From positions 1-43,466 of the forward strand of contig JBEKXE010000014.1 of the NCBI GenBank assembly GCA_049512335.1: a DNA stretch of 43,466 bases. Direction: 5' to 3'. Shown one piece after another: positions 15,497 through 23,916 of this stretch (the stretch's first letter is position 1; each line of letters starts with the position of its first letter). The DNA comes from Lustribacter sp049512335. GTDB taxonomy: Bacteria > Vulcanimicrobiota > Vulcanimicrobiia > Vulcanimicrobiales > Vulcanimicrobiaceae. The notes below the pieces were generated by a model. That model had not been told where the DNA came from. It was given only the letters and a program-made list of their open reading frames with translations, and searched no databases. A program made the position numbers and the translations under genes.

Positions 15497-16171
15497 TCAG
15501 GCCGTGCGCGGGAACTGCAACGCGAGGATCTCGAGCCCGGCCTGGCCGGCGCGCACGGTGACGGCGGGCTCGGCCGGTGAGGCAAACAGCAAATCCTGCC
15601 GCTCGAGCACGTGGCCGGCCACGCTGCCCGAACCGTTGAGAACGACCCAGTACTGACCGCTGCCCGACGCGGGTGCAACGCCCGCGAGCTCCTCACCCGG
15701 AGCGAGCACGTGGCGCCATGCACCGAGGCCGTCGTGCTGCAACTCGATCTCAGGCTCCCCAAGCACCACGCGCGGTTTGCGCTCGCCGGCGCGCAGCGCA
15801 TCGCGGCTGGCGGGCATCCACTTGATCCCGCCGGGATCGCGGCCATTGCGCAGCGTGTACCACTTCAGATCCTCGTCCGCGGTGCGGATCGGACCGTAGG
15901 GACTGAACGCGGCGGCATAGTGGACCGAATAGCGCGCGACCGGCGTCTTCCCGTACAATCCGCTGCCGGCGACGACGACCTGAAACTGATCGGCCGCATG
16001 AAAGTGCGCGCCGCCGACGCAGTTCGCTTCCTGTTCGACCAGCGACGCGCTGGCATAGAGGCCGTCGACGTCCTGCTCGATGTAACGCGTTGCCCACGTG
16101 CGCAAGTCGTTGGGCAGCAGATGGCGCTCGCGCGGCTTGAGGGGATTCTTCTCGGTAGCAACGAGTATCAT
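15497..16171 (-). CDS. Cupin-fold protein
   Basis: This 224-aa protein has a cupin metal-site-like motif GGAHFHAADQFQVVVAGSG (residues about 53-71), and a second beta-rich half (GAWRHVLAPGEEL...YWVVLNGSG) that looks like another cupin half with weaker ligands. The fold binds a metal or a small sugar/acid, and the specific activity is unknown. It is 15 bases downstream of a substrate-binding protein gene on the same strand, so the pair is probably co-transcribed. It converges on the secreted protein gene with a 6-base gap. Two other cupins lie beside SBP genes in this window. Confidence 0.75.
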   Translation of the reverse strand: MILVATEKNPLKPRERHLLPNDLRTWATRYIEQDVDGLYASASLVEQEANCVGGAHFHAADQFQVVVAGSGLYGKTPVARYSVHYAAAFSPYGPIRTADEDLKWYTLRNGRDPGGIKWMPASRDALRAGERKPRVVLGEPEIELQHDGLGAWRHVLAPGEELAGVAPASGSGQYWVVLNGSGSVAGHVLERQDLLFASPAEPAVTVRAGQAGLEILALQFPRTA

Positions 16172-16186
16172 GCCGGCAAAACTCCT

Positions 16187-17143
16187 TTAGCCGAGGACGC
16201 CCGGCGCGATGACGTCGGCGGCCGGAAACGACGATTTGATCAATCCGTACTTGGCTGAGATATCGATTACCGGCTGCACGTCTTCGACCCGCAGCCGCGG
16301 CGTGAAGGTGACGCGCGTCATCGTCGGCGGTACGGGCTGTTTGGTGTACTTTTCGAGGATCACGGCCGACGCGGCGTGGTTGGCGTTGGCCCAGGTGTTC
16401 GTTGCGGCGATTGCATCGCGAAAGCGCAGGACCACGTCGGGGTGGGCCTTCGCAAACGCGGCCGTGCAGACGTACGCTCCTTCGAGCCACTCCGGCGCGA
16501 TGCCGTCGTACACCGGCGCGAACAACCGTGCACCGTGCTCGAGCGCATCGCCGAAATACGGCTCCTCGGTTTCGGCCGCATCGATCCGCCCGGCCTCGAG
16601 CGCAGCTTCGATCGAAGCGAACGGTACCTCGACGAGCTTCACCGCATCGGGCGCGACGCCGTTCTTGTCGAGCCACGCTTGCAGCGCGACCGTCGCACCG
16701 ACTTTCAGCGAGCCGACGCCGACGGTTTTTCCGATGAGGTCTTTGGCGGTGCGCAACGGCGAATTACGGGCGACGAGTAGGCCGCCGGTGGGACTTTTGG
16801 ACGTGTAGGAACCGGCCGGCGCGACCATCAGGATCGGGATGCCGTTCTGGTGCGCGATCGCGATCGACGTGATTCCGGCCGAACCGAAGTCCAGCGCTCC
16901 GTTCAGCATCGCGGCGATGATCGCCGGGCCGCCACCCATCGTCAGAACCTGCGCGTCGAGGCCGGCGCGACGGAAAAAGCCCTGATCCGCTGCGTAATAT
17001 GGAGCGGCGGAGATGTCGATCGGCACCGCGACCACGGTGATTTTCGCAAACGCTTGCGCGTCGGTGACGCCGGACGTCGCGGCAACGGCGCAGGCGCCGG
17101 CGAGCGCACGCAGTGCCGCAGCCCGAGAAATACGCTCGTTCAT
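16187..17143 (-). CDS. ABC substrate-binding protein, NitT/TauT/SsuA type (SBP-1)
   Basis: This 318-aa periplasmic binding protein has a Sec signal to about residue 31 (TDAQA). The two-lobe type II fold is recognised by PYYAADQGFFRRAGLDA, GPAIIAAMLNGALDFGS, the KTVGVGSLK loop, WLDKNGV and the EAALEAGRIDAAETEEP segment. It shares these blocks, and the C-terminal AKYG...SFPAADVI ending, with the SBPs at 22895, 30889, 33141 and 35248, so these are paralogues. No permease is adjacent. I chose ATG 17143, served by AAGGAG 11 bases upstream and a strong promoter at 17171-17199. The ligand is unknown; relatives bind sulfonates, taurine, nitrate, pyrimidines or aromatic acids. Confidence 0.9.
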   Translation of the reverse strand: MNERISRAAALRALAGACAVAATSGVTDAQAFAKITVVAVPIDISAAPYYAADQGFFRRAGLDAQVLTMGGGPAIIAAMLNGALDFGSAGITSIAIAHQNGIPILMVAPAGSYTSKSPTGGLLVARNSPLRTAKDLIGKTVGVGSLKVGATVALQAWLDKNGVAPDAVKLVEVPFASIEAALEAGRIDAAETEEPYFGDALEHGARLFAPVYDGIAPEWLEGAYVCTAAFAKAHPDVVLRFRDAIAATNTWANANHAASAVILEKYTKQPVPPTMTRVTFTPRLRVEDVQPVIDISAKYGLIKSSFPAADVIAPGVLG

Positions 17144-17170
17144 ATGCGCAGGTGCTCCTTCGAGATGCAT

Positions 17171-17199
17171 ATTATGCAAGGACCGCCGAGGGGCGTCAA
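17171..17199 (-). promoter_or_regulatory. Sigma70-type promoter for SBP-1
   Basis: On the minus strand, TTGACG (17199-17194) and CATAAT (17176-17171) are separated by exactly 17 bases. Each matches the consensus hexamer at five of six positions. It is directly upstream of the AAGGAG and ATG of the SBP-1 gene, giving a leader of about 20 bases. One of the best promoter matches in the window. Confidence 0.7.
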
Positions 17200-17281
17200 A
17201 CGCTTCCTCCAATGGCTTTGATAGGATATACCTCTTAGAGCGCGGCGTCACCGATGGATTTTCGGTGGCCTGAAGCGTATC

Positions 17282-18412
17282 ATGGGAAGCGTGAACATGA
17301 TGCATCCCGAGGTCGTCGTTGCCGAGGCGCGCTCGCTGGCGGCACTCAAGCAGAGTCCCGATGCGGCGATGCAAGCGGCGTTGGCCGCCCTGCCGCCGCT
17401 GTTCTCGACCGACTCCCACGTCATGGAGCCGCACTCCGTATGGGAGCAGACCGCTGCGCCCTATCGTGAGACCGTGCACAAATGGTTGTCGGACATCGGG
17501 TTTCGAGCCGACAAGCTGCCGGCCGGCGCCTCCGACCCGCACGCTCGGCTGCTCGATCAGGACCGTGACGGCATCCAAGCGGAGATCCTCTTCCCGAACG
17601 ACGGGATGACGATCTTCGGGCTGCCCGACGGCAAGGCCCAGCACGCCGCCTTCGTGGCCTACAACGATTGGCTGGCGGCGTTTTGCAAAACCGCGCCCAA
17701 GCGCTTCTTCGGCGTGACCTGCCTGTCCGTCTACGACATCGACGCCGCGATCGCGGAAATGCATCGCGGGCTCGATTTGGGCCTGATCGGCGCGATGGTG
17801 TGGCAAGTGCCGGATCCTGCGCTGCCCTTCACCTCGCCGCACTACGACCGGCTGTGGGCCGCCGCGGCCGAAGCCGGCGCGCCGGTGCACATGCACATCC
17901 TCACCGGTCACTCCTACGCGCTTACGCAGCGGAAAGTGCACGGGGCCGAAAAGATTCGCGGCGCGGTGAACAAGAAGCAGAACGACACGATCAACGCGCT
18001 CTTCGACGTGATCTTCTCGGGCGCGTTCGACCGGCACCCCAAGCTGCGGGTGGTACTGGCCGAAAGCGAGTGCGGTTGGCTGCCGTTCGTTTTACAGCAG
18101 TGGGATTATTACTTCGAACGGTTCCGGCACAAGGAATCGATGGGCATCGATCGCTTGCCCAGCGAGATCTTCAACGAGCACGTGTACTGCACGTGGCTCG
18201 AGGACTATTCGGGGACGCGGCAGTTCTCGTGGTGGGGCCAAGACAACTTGATGTGGTCGAACGACTACCCGCACTTCAACATGACGTTCCCGTATTCGCG
18301 CGAGAACGTGCTGCACCATATCGGCGATCTGCCCAAGGACGTCCAAACCAAACTCATCCGCGGCAACGCCATCCGTCTGTACGGTCTGGCCGGCCGGCTC
18401 GAGGAGAAATGA
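17282..18412 (+). CDS. Amidohydrolase_2 family metal-dependent hydrolase/decarboxylase
   Basis: This 376-aa TIM-barrel protein of the ACMSD/dihydroxybenzoate-decarboxylase group has DSHVMEP near residue 44-50 (first ligand strand). It also has HMHILTGHS in the middle, ESECGWLPF and the late aspartate in WSNDYPHFN. Members decarboxylate or hydrolyse aromatic or amino-muconate type acids. It is divergent from SBP-1 and is followed after one base by a cupin gene, so an aromatic-acid catabolic unit is plausible, but the substrate is not shown. The internal YDRLWAAAAEAGAPVHMH block is typical of the family. Confidence 0.88.
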   Translation: MGSVNMMHPEVVVAEARSLAALKQSPDAAMQAALAALPPLFSTDSHVMEPHSVWEQTAAPYRETVHKWLSDIGFRADKLPAGASDPHARLLDQDRDGIQAEILFPNDGMTIFGLPDGKAQHAAFVAYNDWLAAFCKTAPKRFFGVTCLSVYDIDAAIAEMHRGLDLGLIGAMVWQVPDPALPFTSPHYDRLWAAAAEAGAPVHMHILTGHSYALTQRKVHGAEKIRGAVNKKQNDTINALFDVIFSGAFDRHPKLRVVLAESECGWLPFVLQQWDYYFERFRHKESMGIDRLPSEIFNEHVYCTWLEDYSGTRQFSWWGQDNLMWSNDYPHFNMTFPYSRENVLHHIGDLPKDVQTKLIRGNAIRLYGLAGRLEEK

Positions 18413-18413
18413 C

Positions 18414-18869
18414 ATGACCACCGAGGCGCAAGTAAAACCCGAGGCCCAGTTTTTCTCGCTCGAGGCTCCGCTGCTGGCGCAAGGCCGCTCCGATACCACC
18501 GTCGCGAAAACCGACCTGCTGCGACTGCGACTCAAAGTGTACGCGTCGGGTGGGGAGAACGTGCTGCACCTGCATCCCTACGAGGACCACTCGTTCATCA
18601 TCTTGCAGGGTGAAGCGACGTTCCACATCGGAACCGAAGACGAGATCAAAGTGCTCACCAAGTACCAGGGCGTCATGCTGCCGCACGGCACACCGTACTG
18701 GTTCCAAAGCAGCGCGCCCGAGAATCTCGTCATGCTGCGTGCCGGCGCCGCCGAACAGTGGCCCAATGAGGGGCGCATCGGCCCCGACGGGCACGCGATC
18801 CCCGGACACTCGCTCGAAAACAAACACGTCGAGAGCATCCCGATCCCGGGCGCCTACTTCCGCGCTTAG
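18414..18869 (+). CDS. Cupin domain protein
   Basis: This 151-aa single cupin has metal-ligand motif 1, HLHPYEDHSFIILQGEA (residues about 53-69: H, H, E/D, H). A second motif around GVMLPHGTPYWF supplies the last histidine. Start ATG 18414 lies one base after the amidohydrolase stop, so the two form an operon. The pattern Y-x-GV-(x)2-P-(x)3-PYWF recurs in the cupin at 22477, so these two are relatives. A dioxygenase or isomerase helper of the preceding hydrolase is possible. Confidence 0.85.
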   Translation: MTTEAQVKPEAQFFSLEAPLLAQGRSDTTVAKTDLLRLRLKVYASGGENVLHLHPYEDHSFIILQGEATFHIGTEDEIKVLTKYQGVMLPHGTPYWFQSSAPENLVMLRAGAAEQWPNEGRIGPDGHAIPGHSLENKHVESIPIPGAYFRA

Positions 18870-18898
18870 GGAGCGGGTGGCGTTCGCAGCACACCTCT

Positions 18899-19103
18899 TG
18901 TCATCCCGAGCCCAGTCGAGGGACAGCGACGATGCCGGCCATCAGCCACCGTCCGATCGCGAGCCCTTCGGCTACGCTCAGGACAGGCTCCGCCGAGCGA
19001 TCGGCCCCGATCGTGGCGATCGGCTCGACTTCGCTCGCGATCAGGTCGATAGAGGCGAATTGCGCACGTTAGTGGCTGTCCCTCGACAACGCTCGGGATG
19101 ACA
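18899..19103. mobile_element. Small inverted-repeat element (MITE-like), about 205 bp
   Basis: The ends are 29-bp imperfect inverted repeats: TGTCATCCCGAGC then 3 unmatched bases then GTCGAGGGACAGC (18899-18927), mirrored by 19075-19103. Of 29 positions 26 pair. It carries no open frame and no transposase. A 16-base palindromic stretch (18998-19013) lies inside. I saw no clear target-site duplication. Its right end recurs at 38-66, 6034-6049 (variant) and 8140-8154 (variant), so the family is dispersed. Confidence 0.65.
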
Positions 19104-19162
19104 GTTGGGGGAAACGTTCGCTCGAGAAGCCGAGCGCGAAGGCGCGAGGTGTTTACCCCGTT
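19038..19162. repeat. Dispersed repeat, copy B
   Basis: Near-identical to 1-123. The match runs past the right end of the inverted-repeat element into a conserved flank, so the duplicated unit is larger than the element alone. Confidence 0.9.
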
Positions 19163-19254
19163 AGCGAGCGCGAAGGCGCGAGGTGTCTACCCCGTTAGCG
19201 AGCGCGAAGGCGCGAGGTGTCTACCCCGTTAGCGAGCACGAAGGCGCGAGGTGT
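19132..19254. repeat. 34-bp tandem repeat, about 3.6 units
   Basis: Units begin at 19132, 19166, 19200 and 19234 (partial, 21 bases). Each reads GAGCGCGAAGGCGCGAGGTG followed by a CTACCCCGTTAGC-type end; units differ by only one or two bases. There are no spacers, so it is not a CRISPR array. One related unit is found in copy A (about 92-125), where a hairpin interrupts the second. The array lies 24 bases beyond the stop of the alpha/beta hydrolase gene. Together with the element at 18899 it fills the 408-base gene-free interval 18870-19277. Confidence 0.95.
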
Positions 19255-19277
19255 GCGCTCCACTTTGTCACATTCAT

Positions 19278-20906
19278 TCACGCGGGCGGCTTCTTATCGT
19301 GCGCCGCGAGCCACTTCTCGATCGTCGCGAGCACGCGTGCGTCGATCCAGGCCGGAACGGTGAGATATTGCCGGAGTGCAGCGTATGGTGTTTGGGTCAT
19401 ACCCGGCGGAGCCGCGTCGAAGAGGTGGTTGTCGCCGGGGAACGTGCGCACGGTGACGTCGCGGTTGTGGGCGCGCGCCGCGGTCACCAGCCGCGGCAGG
19501 TCGGCGGCCAGTACTTGCACGTCGGCGGTGCCTTGCAGAATGAGCACCGGTACGTGAACGCGCGCGATGTCGACGGCCGGATCGACGTCGAGCGACGAAC
19601 GCAGCCACGCGCGCATCGAGTCGTGGCCTTGCCGGGTGCTCGCGAAGATGGCGAGTTCCTGAGCTTGCGCGGCCGCGCGCTGATCCGGCGCAACGCCGGC
19701 CAGCTTCTGTTCCATCAGCACCTGGGACAGCGGCAACGCCGGCGGTGCCAAGAGAATGATGCCGGCGACGCCCAGATCGTGCGCCGCGACCGACGGAACC
19801 AGTTCGCCGCCTTCGCTGTGGCCCAGCAAGTAGACGTGCTTCGGATCGAGCTTGGGTTGCGTGCGGGCGAAACGGAACGCGGCGCGCACGTCCTCGATCA
19901 ACTCATCGCGCGTTCCCAACGTGTTGCGCCCACCGCTTTGGCCGACGCCGCGTTTGTCGTAGCGCAACACGGCATAGCCGGCGTTCGAGAGCGCGTTGCT
20001 GATCTGAAGAAAGACCGGGTTCAGCCCGATCAGCTCATTGCGGTCCGCGGCTCCGCTGCCGTGCACGAGCACGACCGTGGCATACGGCGCGCGGCCGCGA
20101 TCCGGAACCGTCAGCGTGCCGGCCAGCACGGTGCCGTCGGCGGAGGTGAAATGCACGTCACGGCTCGTGAAATGCGGGAACGGCGTGGGGATCGCGGTCG
20201 GCAGCGGCGCGGGCGTCGCTGCGGCCGCGCCGGCCGCGCCGGTAACGGTCAGCCGGAACTCCGCTTGCTGGGCCGGGATTTGCACGTCGTGCACGAGATA
20301 CGTCGCCGGGTCGTACCAGAAGATCTCATGGATCTGGTTCAGCTCGAGCGCGAGGCTCGCATCGCTTGCCGGCACGCCTGCCGGGCGCGCGGCACCGGAC
20401 GCATCGCCAACCTTCGCGACGAGCGATTTACCGCTGAGCAGCGCCACGGTGAACGTCTGCGCACCGCTCGCGTGCACCAGCGCCGGAATCATGATCGCGC
20501 TCGCGATCAGGTTGTCCCCGACCAGTTCGACCGGCGCCGACGGCACCGGCGGAATGTCGGCATCGAGCCCGGTGGACGCAACGATGTGCGCCGGACCGGA
20601 GGCGAACGAGATCTCGATGCGCCGCGTCCCGGCCGCCACGGTGAGGTCGGCGCTGTAGCTCGTCTCGTGCAACGTTTGGGCATCGTAGCGCATCGTCGTC
20701 ACGCCGGTGAGCTGCGGGAGCAGCATGTTCGCATTCTCGGTGACGACGATCGTGCCGGCGGTCGTTCCATCGACCGCGACCGTGCTCGTGCCGAGCGTCG
20801 TTCCGCTGACCGTCAGCGCGTACGTATAGGTCGCGTCGGGCGGGCGGGCGGGCAGCGCCGGTGCGCCGGCGGTGGCCGCCGCGATCAGCAGCGCTGCGGA
20901 AATCAT
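19278..20906 (-). CDS. Secreted alpha/beta hydrolase (serine aminopeptidase/esterase-like)
   Basis: This 542-aa protein starts at ATG 20906 with a short hydrophobic signal (MISAALLIAAATAG, residues 1-14). The first ~250 residues form a beta-rich domain without a family name. The second half is an alpha/beta hydrolase: oxyanion HGSGAADRNE, nucleophile elbow GHSEGGE, late aspartate in LQGTADVQV and histidine in PGDNHLF. Together they form a Ser-Asp-His triad. A likely role is periplasmic esterase or peptidase. An upstream in-frame GTG at 20966 would add 20 residues but abuts the divergent GNAT gene. The gene ends 24 bases from the tandem repeats. Confidence 0.88.
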   Translation of the reverse strand: MISAALLIAAATAGAPALPARPPDATYTYALTVSGTTLGTSTVAVDGTTAGTIVVTENANMLLPQLTGVTTMRYDAQTLHETSYSADLTVAAGTRRIEISFASGPAHIVASTGLDADIPPVPSAPVELVGDNLIASAIMIPALVHASGAQTFTVALLSGKSLVAKVGDASGAARPAGVPASDASLALELNQIHEIFWYDPATYLVHDVQIPAQQAEFRLTVTGAAGAAAATPAPLPTAIPTPFPHFTSRDVHFTSADGTVLAGTLTVPDRGRAPYATVVLVHGSGAADRNELIGLNPVFLQISNALSNAGYAVLRYDKRGVGQSGGRNTLGTRDELIEDVRAAFRFARTQPKLDPKHVYLLGHSEGGELVPSVAAHDLGVAGIILLAPPALPLSQVLMEQKLAGVAPDQRAAAQAQELAIFASTRQGHDSMRAWLRSSLDVDPAVDIARVHVPVLILQGTADVQVLAADLPRLVTAARAHNRDVTVRTFPGDNHLFDAAPPGMTQTPYAALRQYLTVPAWIDARVLATIEKWLAAHDKKPPA

Positions 20907-20967
20907 CTCCGCGATGCTACCAGGATGCCCGGGACGAGACAACCCGTTCGCGAACGGCGCTGACACG

Positions 20968-21420
20968 ATGTCCGAGCACTATCCCGTCACCGTCCTCGAG
21001 CCCGCCGACCGCGAACGCTGGGGTGATCTGTGGCGCGGCTACCTCACGTTCTACGAGACCGAACTGCCGCCGGATATGTACGACGCGACGTGGGCGCGCA
21101 TCGTCGATCCCGCCGGCACCATCCGTGCGCTCGGCGTGCGCGATCCGGACGGGCGGCTGGTGGGGATCACCCACTATCTTTTTCACGCGCACGCCTGGTC
21201 GCGCGACGATGCCTGCTATTTGCAGGACCTGTTCGTCGACGCGGAGTTTCGCGGGCATGGGTATGCTCGCGCGCTGATCGAGGGCGTCGCGGACGTCGCC
21301 CGCGAGCGCGGTTGCTGTCGCCTGTACTGGAGCACGCAGCAGCAGAACGCGACGGCGCGGCGGCTGTACGATCGCGTAGCGGAGTTTCGAGGGTTCATCC
21401 GGTATGAGTTTTCGCTGTAG
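20968..21420 (+). CDS. GNAT-family N-acetyltransferase
   Basis: This 150-aa protein has the GNAT core: motif A V-x4-RGHGYARALI (about 88-100) binds acetyl-CoA, preceded by CYLQDLFVDAEF, with ARERGCCRLYWSTQQQNATARRLYDRVAE as the C-terminal helix-strand. The acceptor amine is unknown. It is divergent from the secreted hydrolase with 61 bases between the starts and is followed after 19 bases by SBP-2. Confidence 0.9.
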   Translation: MSEHYPVTVLEPADRERWGDLWRGYLTFYETELPPDMYDATWARIVDPAGTIRALGVRDPDGRLVGITHYLFHAHAWSRDDACYLQDLFVDAEFRGHGYARALIEGVADVARERGCCRLYWSTQQQNATARRLYDRVAEFRGFIRYEFSL

Positions 21421-21439
21421 GCACGAAAACTAGCCGACG

Positions 21440-22462
21440 ATGAAAGCTTGTTTGGTTTGGGTTGTGCTCGCTGTGTTGACGCTGGGAGTGTTTCCCAGCG
21501 CTTCGCGGGCGGCGGATGCCGATGTTGTGCGGCTGATGTTCAATCCGGGGTTGTACGACGAGCTGCCGTTGATGGTGGCACTCGACAAGGGGTACTTCAC
21601 GGACGAGCATCTCGACGTGCGCGTGACACGCGCGCCCGGCTCGCTGGCGCTGGTCGCTCCCTACCTGGTACGCGGCGACATCGATGTCGCGCCGCAAGTG
21701 ATGGCGCCGTCGTTCTTCAACCAGTACACGCAGGGCTTCGGCATCAAGGTCGTGGCCTCGCTCGACGAGGCAGAACCTGGTTGGAACGACACGGTCTCGT
21801 TCATGGTTCGCCAGGACCTGTGGGATTCGGGCAAGATTCGCAAGCCGGCCGATTTGCGCGGCGCCAAGATTCCTAAACCGACCGGTACGCCCAACGATTT
21901 TCTCGCGATCGAGATCCTCGCCAAGGCTGGATTGACGATGGCGAACGTCCAGATGAACGTCCCCATCATCGGCGCGACCACGAACTTTCTGCCGGCGCTG
22001 CGCAATAAGCAGTTCGATGCGATGAGCGTTCCCGAGCCGATCGCAACCCAATTCGACAGGCAGGGGATCGCCCATCGCTGGCTCGGCTACAAAGACGTGA
22101 TCCCGCACTATCAGACAGCGTATCTCGCCTACAGCCCGTCGTTCATGAAGGACCATCCCGACGACGCGCAGCGTTTCATGCGGGCCTATCTGCGCGCGTG
22201 TCGCGACATCGCGGCGACGAACGGCAAGTGGACGCCGCAGTTGATCGATTCCGAAGCGAAGTGGTCGGGTCAGGACCGCAACGCCATTGCGGAGATTCCC
22301 GGTCCGGCCTATCCCGGCGACGGCAAGATTTCCGAGACATCGATCGATCGCCAAGAACAGCTCTGGCTCTCGCTCAACATGATGCAACAGAAGGTACCGA
22401 TCCCCGCGCTGATCGACGATTCCTACGCACGCAAGGCGCGTGCAGCCTTAGGGCTCAAATAA
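21440..22462 (+). CDS. ABC substrate-binding protein, NMT1/THI5-like (SBP-2)
   Basis: This 340-aa protein has a Sec signal to about residue 25 (SASRA-AD). The binding-protein fold is clear from LMVALDKGYFTDEHLDV, the GDIDVAPQV pocket region and DLRGAKIPKPTGTPNDF. It diverges from the SBP-1 type in length and in the C-terminus, so it is a different subfamily. It heads an operon with a cupin (15-base gap) and SBP-3. The ligand is unknown; it could share the single permease/ATPase at 36722-38298. Confidence 0.85.
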   Translation: MKACLVWVVLAVLTLGVFPSASRAADADVVRLMFNPGLYDELPLMVALDKGYFTDEHLDVRVTRAPGSLALVAPYLVRGDIDVAPQVMAPSFFNQYTQGFGIKVVASLDEAEPGWNDTVSFMVRQDLWDSGKIRKPADLRGAKIPKPTGTPNDFLAIEILAKAGLTMANVQMNVPIIGATTNFLPALRNKQFDAMSVPEPIATQFDRQGIAHRWLGYKDVIPHYQTAYLAYSPSFMKDHPDDAQRFMRAYLRACRDIAATNGKWTPQLIDSEAKWSGQDRNAIAEIPGPAYPGDGKISETSIDRQEQLWLSLNMMQQKVPIPALIDDSYARKARAALGLK

Positions 22463-22476
22463 CGAAGGAGAACGCC

Positions 22477-22908
22477 ATGCCCGACTCCCACGTTTCGCAC
22501 GCCCGGCCGATCACGTACCAGCGGCCGGAACTCTCGAGCGGCAAGAAGATCGTCAAGCTCTGCCGGACCGACCGCATGATCGGCGCGATTCAGGTGCTCA
22601 CCCGCGGCGGTGAGACGAACCTCCACTCGCACGCGCACGCCGACGGATTGTGGTTCGTGCTGAGCGACCGCGTGCGTTTCTACGGGCCCGAGGACGCCGT
22701 GATCGGCGAGTACGGGCGCTATGAGGGCGTGCTGATCCCGCGCGAATGCCCGTATTGGTTCGAGGCCGTCGGCGACGAGATCGCGGAGCTCTTGCAAGTC
22801 GAAGCCTTCGACAAGGCGATTCCCGACGACAAGACGCTCTTCGCCGACCGCACAGACTACACGCCGCGCGTGCGCACCGAATCGACGATGGTCGATGCGG
22901 CAAGTTAG
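22477..22908 (+). CDS. Cupin domain protein
   Basis: This 143-aa protein starts at ATG 22477 with AAGGAG 7 bases upstream. It shows an H-x-H-x3-D metal-like motif (NLHSHAHADGLWFVL) and the shared ending GVLIPRECPYWF, matching the cupin at 18414. It lies between two SBP genes and overlaps SBP-3 by 14 bases, so all three are co-translated. Role unknown. Confidence 0.85.
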   Translation: MPDSHVSHARPITYQRPELSSGKKIVKLCRTDRMIGAIQVLTRGGETNLHSHAHADGLWFVLSDRVRFYGPEDAVIGEYGRYEGVLIPRECPYWFEAVGDEIAELLQVEAFDKAIPDDKTLFADRTDYTPRVRTESTMVDAAS

Positions 22909-23842
22909 GCCGGCCGCGCTCGCCGCCTGCCTCGCGGCGCTGCTGTGCCTCGGACGCACCGACGCGGGCGCGCAAGCGCTCACCAAGATCCACATCATCT
23001 CGGTGCCGATCGACGTGGCCGCCGAGCCGTACTACGCGGTCGAGATGGGCTTCTTCAAGGCGGCCGGTATCGACGCCGAGGTGTCGTCGATGGCGAACGG
23101 TCCGGCGATCATCGCCGCGCTCGTCGCCGGCAGCGTCGAATTCGGCTCGGGCGGAACGGTCTCGATCGCGACGGCGCACGAGAAGGGCATTCCGATCGTC
23201 GTCGCCGCACCGGCCGGATTCTACACCGACAAAACGCCGAGCGAAGAGCTGGTCGTGGCGAAGACGTCGACGATCGCGCAACCCAAGGACCTCAACGGGA
23301 AGACGATCGCGGTCAGCGGGCTGAAAACGATCGCGGAGGCGAGTCTGCACGCCTGGGCCGACAAGAACGGCGTCGACTTCAGCAGCTTGCACCTGATCGA
23401 GATGCCGTCGTCGGCGATGGACGACGCGCTCGCCGCGGGCCGCATCGATGCGGCCGATCTCAGCGAGCCGGTCTTGAGCGCGGCACTAGCCGCGCACTCG
23501 CGTGCGATCGCCTCGATCTTCTCGGCGATCGCGCCGGAGTGGATGGAGGGCGCGTTCTTCTGCACGGCCGATTACGCGAAAGCGCATCCGGACATCGTGC
23601 GCAAGTTCAACCAGGTGATCGCGCAGACGGCCGTGTGGGCGAACGCGCATCATGACGAGACGGCGCAGATCCTCGCGAAGTACACCAAGATCGCACCGTC
23701 GCCCACGATGAACCGCGTGATCTACAAAGACCGCTTGCGCCTGGCCGACCTCCAGCTGCTGATCGACGCCGGCGCGAAGTACGGCCTGCTCACCAAGAGC
23801 TTCCCCGCGTCGGAGATAGTCGTCCCGGGCCTGGGGTCTTAA
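22895..23842 (+). CDS. ABC substrate-binding protein, SsuA/TauA type (SBP-3)
   Basis: This 315-aa paralogue of SBP-1 has the PYYAVEMGFFKAAGIDA, GPAIIAALVAG, KTIAVSGLK, DKNGV, GRIDAADLSEP and AKYGLLTKSFPASEIV blocks, all in the same positions. The Sec signal ends at about residue 27 (AGAQA). It overlaps the cupin before it by 14 bases. No permease follows. The conserved W/Y-rich pocket region (IAPEWMEGAFFC) is shared with SBP-1 (IAPEWLEGAYVC), suggesting similar ligands for these two. Confidence 0.9.
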   Translation: MRQVRPAALAACLAALLCLGRTDAGAQALTKIHIISVPIDVAAEPYYAVEMGFFKAAGIDAEVSSMANGPAIIAALVAGSVEFGSGGTVSIATAHEKGIPIVVAAPAGFYTDKTPSEELVVAKTSTIAQPKDLNGKTIAVSGLKTIAEASLHAWADKNGVDFSSLHLIEMPSSAMDDALAAGRIDAADLSEPVLSAALAAHSRAIASIFSAIAPEWMEGAFFCTADYAKAHPDIVRKFNQVIAQTAVWANAHHDETAQILAKYTKIAPSPTMNRVIYKDRLRLADLQLLIDAGAKYGLLTKSFPASEIVVPGLGS

Positions 23843-23916
23843 TATTGCTCGGGGCGCTGGATCCAGAGAATGCCACCACCGCGGCTGGCTGGTGGCGTAC
23901 ATCACGTGAGGTTGAC

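Noticed and set aside
16187..18037. 616-codon extension of SBP-1
   Set aside because: Upstream residues are the antisense of the amidohydrolase; ATG 17143 has a promoter, ribosome site and signal peptide.
19132..19254. CRISPR array
   Set aside because: Units are head-to-tail with no spacers, and no cas genes are present.
19251..20963. 570-codon open frame on the plus strand
   Set aside because: It lies antisense to the secreted alpha/beta hydrolase, whose motifs and signal peptide are clear. Its product is Arg-rich low-complexity, typical of an antisense frame in high-G+C DNA.
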